Source: Bradyrhizobium sp. cir1 (lineage in GTDB: Bacteria > Pseudomonadota > Alphaproteobacteria > Rhizobiales > Xanthobacteraceae). From it: a DNA stretch of 64,000 nucleotides. A program made the position numbers and the translations under genes. The notes under the pieces are model-generated. The model made no database searches, was not told where the DNA came from, and worked only from the letters and a program-made list of their open reading frames with translations. This document shows, piece by piece, positions 33,753-41,175 of the stretch. The stretch lies in assembly GCF_014198245.1 (NCBI RefSeq), contig NZ_JACIHE010000025.1, positions 27,180 through 91,179 on the forward strand. The letters are read 5' to 3'. Numbering within the stretch: position 1 is the stretch's first letter; each line of letters begins with the position of its first letter.

Positions 33753-36491
33753 ATGACCATGCAACAGCCGATACCCGTACCGCCGCCCGATGAAGCGCCA
33801 GCGCCGCAGGCGGAAGCCGCCGCGCGCGTGACGCCGATGATGGAACAGTATCTCGAGATCAAGGCTGCGCATCAGGGCCTGCTCCTGTTCTACCGGATGG
33901 GCGATTTCTACGAATTGTTCTTCGAGGACGCCGAGATCGCCTCCAGGACGCTCGGCATCGTCCTGACCAAGCGCGGCAAACATCAGGGCGCGGATATCCC
34001 GATGTGCGGCGTTCCGGTCGAGCGCTCCGAGGATTATCTGCACCGCCTGATCTCGGCCGGCCACCGGGTCGCTGTCTGCGAGCAGACCGAGGATCCTGCC
34101 GCCGCGAAAGCGCGCGGGAACAAGAGCGTGGTCCGCCGCGGCGTGGTGCGCCTGGTCACGCCGGGCACGCTGACCGAGGACACGCTGCTCGACGCGCGCG
34201 CCAACAACTACCTGCTGGCGATCGCGCGCGCGCGTTCGTCCGCCGGCGGCGACCGCTTCGGCCTTGCCTGGATCGACATCTCGACCGCCGAATTCATGGT
34301 GACCGAGGTTTCGGGCGGCGAGCTCGCCGCGACGCTGGCGCGCATCAACCCGAACGAGGCCATCGTCACCGACGCACTCTATAGCGACAACGAGCTCGGG
34401 CAGACCTTGCGCGAGCTGCCGGCGGTGACGCCGCTGACCCGCGACGTCTTCGACGGCGCCACCGCCGAGAAGCGCCTCTGCGATTATTTCGCCGTCGCGA
34501 CCATGGACGGCCTCGCGCAGCTGACGCGTCTGGAAGCCACCGCTGCAGCCGCTGCCGTCACCTATGTCGACCGCACCCAGGTCGGCAAGCACCCGCCGCT
34601 GTCGCCGCCGGCGCGCGAAGCTTCCGGCGCGACCATGGCGATCGATCCGGCGACGCGCGCCAATCTCGAGCTGACGCGGACGCTCGCGGGCGAGCGCCGC
34701 GGCTCGCTGCTCGACGCCATCGACAGTACCGTGACCTCGGCCGGCTCGCGCCTGCTGGCGCAACGTCTCGCCGCACCGCTGACCGATGCGCCGGCAATCG
34801 CGCGGCGGCTCGATGCGGTCAGCACCTTCGTTGCCGATTCCGCCGCACGCGAGGACATCCGCAGCATCTTGCGCGGCGCGCCCGACATGTCGCGCGCGCT
34901 CGCCCGTCTCTCGGTCGGCCGCGGCGGCCCGCGCGACCTCGCGGGCTTGCGCGACGGCATCATCGCCGCCGACCAGGTGCTGGCGCGGCTCGGCGAGCTC
35001 GACCAGCCGCCGCAGGAGATCGCAGCGGTGATGGCGGCGCTGAAGCGGCCCTCGCGCGAGCTCGCTGCCGAGTTTGCGACGGCGCTCGACGAGCAGCTGC
35101 CGCTGATCAAGCGCGACGGCGGCTTCGTGCGCCAGGGCTATGAGCCCGCGCTCGACGAGGCGCGAAACCTGCGCGACGCCTCGCGCCTCGTGGTTGCCTC
35201 GATGCAGGCGCGCTACGCCGACGCGACCTCCGTCAAGGGCCTCAAGATCCGGCACAACAACGTGCTCGGTTATTTCGTCGAGGTCACCGCGCAGCACGGC
35301 GACAAGCTGATGTCGGCGCCACTGAACGCGACCTTCATCCACCGTCAGACGCTGGCGGGCCAGGTGCGCTTCACCACCTCCGAGCTCGGCGAGATCGAGG
35401 CCAAGATCGCCAATGCCGGCGACCGCGCGCTCAATCTCGAGCTGGAAATCTTCGAGAAGCTCTGCGCCAAGGCGCTCGAGATCAGCGACGATCTGCGCGC
35501 CGCGGCGCAGGGTTTTGCGCTGCTCGATGTCGCGACGTCACTGGCCAAGCTCGCGATCGACGAGAACTATGTGCGGCCCGAGGTCGACGGCTCGCTGGGC
35601 TTCGCGATCGAGGCCGGCCGCCATCCCGTGGTCGAGCAGGCGCTCAAGCGCAACGGCGAACCGTTCATCGCCAATGCCTGCGATCTCTCGCCAAGCCCAG
35701 CGCAAAAATCCGGCCAGCTATGGCTGCTCACCGGTCCGAACATGGCCGGTAAATCGACCTTCCTGCGCCAGAACGCGCTGATTGCACTGCTGGCGCAGAT
35801 CGGCAGCTTCGTGCCGGCGACGCGCGCGCGGATCGGCATCGTCGATCGCCTGTTCTCGCGCGTCGGCGCCGCCGACGATCTCGCCCGCGGCCGCTCCACC
35901 TTCATGGTGGAGATGGTCGAGACCGCGGCGATCCTGAACCAGGCCGGCGAGCGCTCGCTCGTGATCCTGGATGAGATCGGCCGCGGCACTGCGACCTTCG
36001 ACGGCCTCTCGATCGCCTGGGCCGCGATCGAGCATCTGCACGAGAGCAACCGCTGCCGCACGCTGTTCGCCACGCATTATCACGAGCTCACGGCACTCTC
36101 GGCAAAACTGCCGCGCATGTTCAACGCGACGGTGCGGGTAAAGGAATGGCAGGGCAACGTCGTGTTCCTGCACGAGGTGCTGCCGGGCTCGGCCGATCGC
36201 TCCTACGGCATCCAGGTGGCGAAGCTCGCCGGCCTGCCGCCCGCGGTGATCACGCGCGCCAAATCCGTGCTCTCCAAGCTGGAGGCGCAGGACCGCGGCC
36301 AGACCGCGCGAGCCCTGGTGGACGATCTGCCGCTGTTCGCCGTGCCCTCGCGCGCCGCTGCGGAAGCCGCGCCACCGAGCGAGGCCGAGCTGTTGATGGA
36401 AGCGGTGAAGGCGCTGCACCCCGACGAGATGTCCCCGCGCGAGGCGCTCGATGCGCTCTATGCGTTGAAGGCCAAGCTACCGAAGGCATAG
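33753..36491 (+). CDS. mutS: DNA mismatch repair protein MutS
   Basis: Mismatch-recognition ATPase of 912 residues, full length. The N-terminal mismatch-binding motif is GDFYELFFEDA with the wedge Phe52 and Glu54. Connector, lever and clamp domains follow. The ATPase domain has Walker A GPNMAGKST near residues 660-668, Walker B VILDEIGRGT and the signature loop FMVEMVETA. The C-terminal tail ends with the short helical segment DEMSPREALDALYALKAKLP, used for tetramerisation in the family. It begins at ATG 33753; a second in-frame ATG two codons later is an alternative. mutL is not nearby. Confidence 0.97.
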   Translation: MTMQQPIPVPPPDEAPAPQAEAAARVTPMMEQYLEIKAAHQGLLLFYRMGDFYELFFEDAEIASRTLGIVLTKRGKHQGADIPMCGVPVERSEDYLHRLISAGHRVAVCEQTEDPAAAKARGNKSVVRRGVVRLVTPGTLTEDTLLDARANNYLLAIARARSSAGGDRFGLAWIDISTAEFMVTEVSGGELAATLARINPNEAIVTDALYSDNELGQTLRELPAVTPLTRDVFDGATAEKRLCDYFAVATMDGLAQLTRLEATAAAAAVTYVDRTQVGKHPPLSPPAREASGATMAIDPATRANLELTRTLAGERRGSLLDAIDSTVTSAGSRLLAQRLAAPLTDAPAIARRLDAVSTFVADSAAREDIRSILRGAPDMSRALARLSVGRGGPRDLAGLRDGIIAADQVLARLGELDQPPQEIAAVMAALKRPSRELAAEFATALDEQLPLIKRDGGFVRQGYEPALDEARNLRDASRLVVASMQARYADATSVKGLKIRHNNVLGYFVEVTAQHGDKLMSAPLNATFIHRQTLAGQVRFTTSELGEIEAKIANAGDRALNLELEIFEKLCAKALEISDDLRAAAQGFALLDVATSLAKLAIDENYVRPEVDGSLGFAIEAGRHPVVEQALKRNGEPFIANACDLSPSPAQKSGQLWLLTGPNMAGKSTFLRQNALIALLAQIGSFVPATRARIGIVDRLFSRVGAADDLARGRSTFMVEMVETAAILNQAGERSLVILDEIGRGTATFDGLSIAWAAIEHLHESNRCRTLFATHYHELTALSAKLPRMFNATVRVKEWQGNVVFLHEVLPGSADRSYGIQVAKLAGLPPAVITRAKSVLSKLEAQDRGQTARALVDDLPLFAVPSRAAAEAAPPSEAELLMEAVKALHPDEMSPREALDALYALKAKLPKA

Positions 36492-36500
36492 ATAAGTGCC

Positions 36501-36599
36501 GTAGGTGGGCAAAGCGTAGCGTGCCCACCCTTTAATAGGCTAGATCGCGGGCAGATGGTGGGCACGGCGCGCGAAGTGCGCGCCTTTGCCCACCCTACG
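36501..36599. repeat. Palindromic intergenic element, GTAGGTGGGCAAAG type
   Basis: Left GTAGGTGGGCAAAGCGTAGC, right GCGCGCCTTTGCCCACCCTAC, inner CGTGCCCACC facing GGTGGGCACG. It lies between the convergent stops of mutS (36491) and a membrane-protein gene (36604), the position expected of a shared terminator. Confidence 0.87.
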
Positions 36600-36603
36600 A
36601 AAC

Positions 36604-37401
36604 CTACGCCGCGATCCGCTTCCTCCGCCCCATCCACCACAGCGTCAGATTCCAGACGATGCAGGTGGCGAGCCCCATGCTGAGGCCGATCGCGGAGCCG
36701 AAGTTTGCGGCGCCGAGATGCAGCACGGCAATCGCCATGCCGAATCCGAGCAGGCCCCACGCGGAGTTGGCGAGCACGGCGGCGGTCGGCGGACCGCCGA
36801 TGCGCGGATGCAGGATCAGCATGATGCTGGAGAACACCACCGGATACAGCGCGATGATGCCGCTGATGCGGGGGCCGACCCAGCCCGATGTCGAGACCAC
36901 GATCGCGACGAGGGTCGCGACCAGCGCAGCCCGCATAGGGACGTCATACCAGCGGCGCGTCACCAGCGGCATCTTCGCGTGGCGATAGCCTGCGAGCAGC
37001 GGAATGCAGACGCCGAATGCGATCAAATTGGCGGCGAGCCCGGCGGTGAGCGACCACTCGAACTGGCGGATGATCGAGGCCATCGCGATCCAGACCGCGA
37101 AAGCGCTTCCGCAACTCACCACGAGATTGTGCCGCTGCGACAGCACGACATAGGTGAGGCACATGAAGATCGTCGCCGCATTGACCGGCAGGCTCGCCAG
37201 CGAGCCCTGCGCGATGAAGGCGGCATCATGATCGATCGCAAGAAAGACATAGGATGGACCGGCCGACACCGGCAGGGTCGCGATCAGCGCGCCGATCACC
37301 GGCCCCGAGCGCTCGGTGATGATCGACGCCGTCACCACGAACGCCGCCGCGATCGCCATGCGCAAGAGCAGGAAAAGAAGGAAGTGGAGGTCGAGGGACA
37401 T
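36604..37401 (-). CDS. Polytopic membrane protein, function unknown
   Basis: 265-residue protein with about eight hydrophobic helices and little else. I do not recognise the family. Notable features are the first helix LHFLLFLLLRMAIAAAFVVTAS, then ERSGPVIGALIATLPVSAGPSYVFLA, and a mirrored SGIIALYPVVFSSIMLILHPRIGGP in the second half, suggesting an internal repeat of two four-helix units as in some small exporters. It ends with a basic cytoplasmic tail (MGRRKRIAA). Convergent with mutS and preceded by a large palindromic element. Confidence 0.8.
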   Translation of the reverse strand: MSLDLHFLLFLLLRMAIAAAFVVTASIITERSGPVIGALIATLPVSAGPSYVFLAIDHDAAFIAQGSLASLPVNAATIFMCLTYVVLSQRHNLVVSCGSAFAVWIAMASIIRQFEWSLTAGLAANLIAFGVCIPLLAGYRHAKMPLVTRRWYDVPMRAALVATLVAIVVSTSGWVGPRISGIIALYPVVFSSIMLILHPRIGGPPTAAVLANSAWGLLGFGMAIAVLHLGAANFGSAIGLSMGLATCIVWNLTLWWMGRRKRIAA

Positions 37402-37410
37402 TTTGGCTTC

Positions 37411-37572
37411 TTACCCTCCCCTGGAGGGGGAGGGTCGGCTCATATGGAGCGCAGCGAAATATGAGACGGGGTGGGGTGACAGTCTCTCGACGGATACGGT
37501 TCCCGAGTGGAGAGATCACCCCACCCCGCTCGCGCTGCGCGCGATCGACCCTCCCCCTCCAGGGGAGGGTAA
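37411..37572. repeat. Palindromic element with perfect 27-bp terminal inverted repeats
   Basis: Bases 37411-37437 are the exact inverse complement of 37546-37572 (each contains CCCTCCCCTGGAGGGGGAGGG or its complement). A nested 13-bp pair, 37467-37479 and 37516-37528 (CGGGGTGGGGTGA and its inverse), lies inside. There is no coding capacity in between. It lies between the membrane-protein gene and the OsmC gene, both minus strand. Only copy of this family in the window. Confidence 0.9.
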
Positions 37573-37577
37573 GAGAG

Positions 37578-38087
37578 TCACATCCGCTGCATCGACACCG
37601 AGACCTTCGGGCCGTTCTTGATGGTCTGGTAGACCACGCAATAGCGCTCGGTGAGCTTGAGCAGCAGATCGAGCTTGTCCTGCGGCGCGGGCGTGTCGAC
37701 CTCGAAGCGGAGGCGGATCTCGGCGAAGCCGACCGGCGTCTCCTTGTCGACGCCGAGCGTGCCGCGGAAATCGAGATCGCCTTCGGCATAGACGTTGCCG
37801 GTTTTCAGCGGCACCTCGATCGCGGTCGCGACCGATTTCAGCGTGACGCCGGCGCAGGCGACCAGCGCTTCGAGCAGCATGTCGCCGGAGCAGAGCTCGA
37901 GGCCGGAGCCGCCGGTGGCGGGATGCAGACCAGCCATCGCGATGGCGCGGCCGGTCTCGACCTTGCACGCGATACCTTCGCTGTCGGTGGAACCCTTGGC
38001 CTTCAACGTGATCAGCGCGGCCTTGGGATCGGCCTTGTAGCGCTCCTTGATCGGAGCCTGCATCTGGCGCAGTTCGGCGGCGTCCAT
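37578..38087 (-). CDS. OsmC/Ohr-family protein
   Basis: 169-residue OsmC-fold protein of the type that reduces organic hydroperoxides through paired cysteines. The first active-site Cys is in GLELCSGDMLLEALVACAG and the partner Cys in TERYCVVYQTIKNG, matching the OsmC/Ohr arrangement. The extended N-terminus (about 55 residues before ATGGSG) is longer than Ohr and closer to the OsmC-like uncharacterised group, so peroxidase activity is likely but not certain. It follows the ABC ATPase gene by 52 bp on the same strand and may belong to its transcript. Confidence 0.87.
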   Translation of the reverse strand: MDAAELRQMQAPIKERYKADPKAALITLKAKGSTDSEGIACKVETGRAIAMAGLHPATGGSGLELCSGDMLLEALVACAGVTLKSVATAIEVPLKTGNVYAEGDLDFRGTLGVDKETPVGFAEIRLRFEVDTPAPQDKLDLLLKLTERYCVVYQTIKNGPKVSVSMQRM

Positions 38088-38139
38088 TGTTCTCTCCCGG
38101 AAAAATCGCTCCTCGATGTACCGGCTCAGAGAGACATTG

Positions 38140-38925
38140 TCACCACCACATGGCCTGGCCGGGACCCTGGGTTGCGTCCCGGTCGGGCACGCGGCGGTCG
38201 AGCGAACGGTCGAGTGATGTCAGCACACTCCGCTTGAAGGTCTCGAACAGCGACGAATTGCGGTCGCGCGGCCGGCCCAGATTGATCTCGATCTGGTCGA
38301 ACAGCCGGCCCGGCCGCGGCCGCATCACCAGCACGCGATCGGCCAGCACCACGGCCTCGTCGACGTCATGTGTGACGAGGATCAAGGTCGGCCGCGTGTC
38401 GGCCCAGAGGTCGAGCAGATGATCCTGCAGATCCCTGCGTGTGAAGGCGTCGAGCGCGGAGAACGGCTCGTCGAGCAGCAGCACCTCCGGCTGCGGCACC
38501 AATGCGCGGGCGATCGCGACGCGTTGCGCCTGCCCGCCGGAGAGCTCGCGCGGCCAGGCCTGCGCCTTGTCGGCAAGCCCGACGCGGTCGAGCGCACGCG
38601 CCACTTTCTCGCGCCGCTCGGTCGCGGGCAGGTCGGCGAGGCCGAAGCCGATATTGTCGGCGACGCTGAGCCAGGGCAGCAGACGCGGCTCCTGGAAGAT
38701 GATGCCGATCTTGGCATGCGGCGAACTGATCGCCTCGTCGTCGAGCGTCACGGTGCCGGAGCTGGCCCGATCGAGGCCGGCGATGGCGCGGAGCAATGTT
38801 GACTTGCCGCAACCGGAGCCACCGATGATAGCGATGATCTCGCCCTGCCTGATCTCGGCGGAGAAGCGCGCCAGCGCGTGCACGCCATTGGGATAGGTCT
38901 TGCTGACCCGGTCGAGCGCCAGCAT
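38140..38925 (-). CDS. ABC transporter ATP-binding protein (nitrate/sulfonate/taurine type)
   Basis: Cytoplasmic ATPase of 261 residues in the SsuB/TauB/NrtD group. The start at 38925 lies 4 bases after the permease stop. Walker A is GGSGCGKST, the Q-loop lies in GIIFQEPRLLPW, the signature is LSGGQAQRVAIARAL, Walker B is VLLLDEPFSALD and the switch His lies in LVTHDVDEA. The QEPRLLPW form of the Q-loop is typical of sulfonate and nitrate importers. It is last of three genes (binding protein, permease, ATPase) on the minus strand. Confidence 0.92.
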   Translation of the reverse strand: MLALDRVSKTYPNGVHALARFSAEIRQGEIIAIIGGSGCGKSTLLRAIAGLDRASSGTVTLDDEAISSPHAKIGIIFQEPRLLPWLSVADNIGFGLADLPATERREKVARALDRVGLADKAQAWPRELSGGQAQRVAIARALVPQPEVLLLDEPFSALDAFTRRDLQDHLLDLWADTRPTLILVTHDVDEAVVLADRVLVMRPRPGRLFDQIEINLGRPRDRNSSLFETFKRSVLTSLDRSLDRRVPDRDATQGPGQAMWW

Positions 38926-38929
38926 CGCC

Positions 38930-39775
38930 TCAAGCTCCCTTCGCGCGACCGAAGGCGTCCTGCCAGCGCAGGAACGGTCCGGCCGCAATCTCGATCAGCC
39001 AATCCGTGAGCTTGCCGAGGATGGCGAAGATCACGATGGCGGCCAGGATCTGCGCGGGCTTGCCGAGCTGCTGGCCGTCGAGCAGGAGATAGCCAAGGCC
39101 TTCGGAGGCACCGATCAGCTCGGCCGCGACTACGAACATCCAGCCGAGACCCAGGCCAACGCGCAACGACACGACATAGGCCGGCAGCACCGCGGGCAGC
39201 AGGATGCGGCGGATCATCGCGAAGCCGGAGAGGCGGAAGGTGCGGCCGACCTCGACGATCTTACGATCGACCGAGAGGATCGCGCCCATCACACCCAGAT
39301 AGACCGGAAAGAACACGCCGACTGCGATCAGCGCGATCTTCGAGGTCTCGAAAATGCCGAGCCAGAGGATGAACAGCGGCACCCATGCCAGCGAAGGAAT
39401 CGCGCGCAGCGCCTGCACGGTCGGATCGAGCAGCCGCCGCGCCAGCGACCAGTAGCCGGAGATCGCACCCAATAGCGTGCCGGCGACCACGCCGAAGGCG
39501 AAGCCGAGCGAGACGCGCCACAGCGTCGCGGCGATATGGCGAACCAGTTCGCCGGAGCGGGCAAGCTCGGTGATGGTGGTGAAGATGCGCGAGGGCGGTG
39601 GCACCAGACGCCCGTTGGACCAGCCGGACCAGACCACGAGCTCCCAGCCAAGCGCGAGCGTCACCGGCAGCAGCACGCCCAGCATCGGCCGCGCATAGCG
39701 CGACAGCCGCGACGGCGCGGCGGCACTCTCGGCCGTATCAGAGGATTGTTGCAGCACTGGCGCGTCGGAGATCAT
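38930..39775 (-). CDS. ABC transporter permease (SsuC/TauC type)
   Basis: Inner-membrane permease of 281 residues with six predicted helices. The start at 39775 (MISDAPVLQQ) is chosen because a longer frame to 39991 would translate a palindromic repeat. The EAA loop that contacts the ATPase reads GRTFRLSGFAMIRRILLPAVLP; the opening GWELVVWSGWSNGRLVPPPSRI is typical of SsuC/TauC. It is separated from the upstream binding-protein gene by 240 bp holding a palindromic element. Confidence 0.92.
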   Translation of the reverse strand: MISDAPVLQQSSDTAESAAAPSRLSRYARPMLGVLLPVTLALGWELVVWSGWSNGRLVPPPSRIFTTITELARSGELVRHIAATLWRVSLGFAFGVVAGTLLGAISGYWSLARRLLDPTVQALRAIPSLAWVPLFILWLGIFETSKIALIAVGVFFPVYLGVMGAILSVDRKIVEVGRTFRLSGFAMIRRILLPAVLPAYVVSLRVGLGLGWMFVVAAELIGASEGLGYLLLDGQQLGKPAQILAAIVIFAILGKLTDWLIEIAAGPFLRWQDAFGRAKGA

Positions 39776-39835
39776 GACCGGTAGGAAGCGCGTCTGGTGG
39801 GGGAATGCAACACTACTATTGCCGCGCGTTCCGCT

Positions 39836-39989
39836 GTCGTCCCGGACAAGCGCGCCTCCAGCGCGCGCCGATCCGGGACCCAGCCACAGGAAGGCGTGAT
39901 TACGGTGACTCGGAGTGACCGCCTTCGTGCTACAATCACTCCCTGTGGTTATGGGTCCCGGGTCTGCGCTTACGCTTGCCCGGGACGAC
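39836..39989. repeat. Palindromic intergenic element, CCCGGACAAGCG type, inside an ABC operon
   Basis: GTCGTCCCGGACAAGCG and CTTGCCCGGGACGAC at the ends; GATCCGGGACCCAGCCACAGG faces CCTGTGGTTATGGGTCCCGG inside, with a GCGCGCCTCCAGCGCGC loop. It lies directly 3' of the ABC binding-protein gene and 5' of the permease gene, where it could stabilise the upstream message or attenuate read-through. Confidence 0.9.
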
Positions 39990-40015
39990 AATGGAGTTTG
40001 CCGCGCGCTTGCGGA

Positions 40016-40987
40016 CTAATTCGTCGGCAGCGGGACCTGGTCGTCGATCAGGGCATCGAGCGTCGCCTTCACGTCGACCTTGGCATCGACCACGCCGGCC
40101 TGTTGCAGCGCGAGGCCCGCGGCAAGGATCGACTCGCGCTGCGGCGCGCCGATGCGGCTGTGGGTGAGCTCGGTGCGTTCCTTGAGCTGCTTGTCGACGA
40201 CAGCCTCGGGGAGCTTCGTCGCCGCGATGAAGGTCTTCTTCAGCTCGTCGTAGTTCGCCAACGAATATTTGCGCGCCTCCTCGTACACCGCGAGCACGCG
40301 GCGGGCGGCGTCCAGATGATCCTTCAAGAACTGCTCGCGCACATTGAGGATGCCCCAGGTGTTGGCGTCGGCCTTGCGATAGAACAGCTTTGCGCCTTCC
40401 TCGACCTCGGCCTGCGCCATCATGGGATCGAGACCGGCCCAGGCGTCGACATCGCCGCGGATCAGCGCGGTCTTGCCGTCGGCGTGCTGCAGCAGCACCG
40501 GCGTGATGTCCTTTTCAGTCAGGCCGGCGCCGAGCAGCGCGCGCACCAGGAAGATGTGCGGATCGGTGCCGCGCGTCACCGCAACGCGCTTGCCCTTGAG
40601 ATCGGCAACATCAGCGATCTTGGAGTCCTTGCCCGTGACCAGCGCGGTCCATTCGGGACGCGAATAGACATAGATCGACTTGATCGGGTTGCCGTTGATC
40701 TTCGCCACCAGCGCCGCCGAGCCCGCGGTCGAGCCGAAATCGATCGAGCCGGCATTGAGGAATTCGAGCGCCTTGTTGGAGCCTGCCGACTGCACCCAGG
40801 TGATGGTGATGCCATCCTTGGCGAATTCCTTTTCCAGCAGCCCCTTCTGCTTCAATACCATCGACACCGGATTGTAGGTCGCCCAGTCGATGCGGATTTC
40901 CTTGAGCGGATCGGCGGCCTCTGCCGCGGGGGTCATTGCAAGCGCTACCGCTCCCGCCAGCAGAATGCGTCGTGTCATCCAGGTCAT
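40016..40987 (-). CDS. ABC transporter substrate-binding protein (aliphatic sulfonate/nitrate type)
   Basis: Periplasmic binding protein of 323 residues. The start at 40987 has AGGAGGAGG seven bases upstream. The signal peptide MTWMTRRILLAGAVALAMTPAAEA has a twin-arginine pair, but Sec export is also possible. The mature protein matches SsuA/NrtA-type proteins: IRIDWATYNPVSMVLKQKGLLE, then SAGSNKALEFLNAGSIDFGST, then DLKGKRVAVTRGTDPHIFL. The ligand is unassigned: sulfonate, taurine, thiamine-precursor-like or nitrate. It heads the three-gene import system and is upstream-flanked by glnD, divergent. Confidence 0.92.
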   Translation of the reverse strand: MTWMTRRILLAGAVALAMTPAAEAADPLKEIRIDWATYNPVSMVLKQKGLLEKEFAKDGITITWVQSAGSNKALEFLNAGSIDFGSTAGSAALVAKINGNPIKSIYVYSRPEWTALVTGKDSKIADVADLKGKRVAVTRGTDPHIFLVRALLGAGLTEKDITPVLLQHADGKTALIRGDVDAWAGLDPMMAQAEVEEGAKLFYRKADANTWGILNVREQFLKDHLDAARRVLAVYEEARKYSLANYDELKKTFIAATKLPEAVVDKQLKERTELTHSRIGAPQRESILAAGLALQQAGVVDAKVDVKATLDALIDDQVPLPTN

Positions 40988-41007
40988 GCCCAGCCTCCTC
41001 CTAAACT

Positions 41008-41031
41008 TCATTGTTTTTCAATGAGTTATAT
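41008..41031. promoter_or_regulatory. Inverted repeat and AGTTATATC motif upstream of ABC operon
   Basis: TCATTG-ttttt-CAATGA at 41008-41024 is a 17-bp inverted repeat 20 bp before the ABC binding-protein start. It overlaps AGTTATATC at 41023-41031, whose minus-strand reading offers TATAAC as a -10 box. Either an operator or a leader hairpin; no regulator gene is adjacent. Confidence 0.4.
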
Positions 41032-41175
41032 CTAGAGGTCAACGAGAAAATCCGCCCCTTGAAAGGGCGCCGGCCGAGAACAGATTTGTGCGAAGCCGGC
41101 CTTTTCCAGCACGGAACGACTATTGCCAGCGAATGACGGGTGACAGCGCCTGTCACCTCTTATATCCGGTGAGAC

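Noticed and set aside
33699..35342. 547-codon open frame antisense to mutS
   Set aside because: It mirrors the mutS reading frame and has no recognisable domain.
39776..39991. N-terminal extension of the ABC permease
   Set aside because: It would translate the palindromic repeat at 39836-39989; the ATG at 39775 gives the family length.
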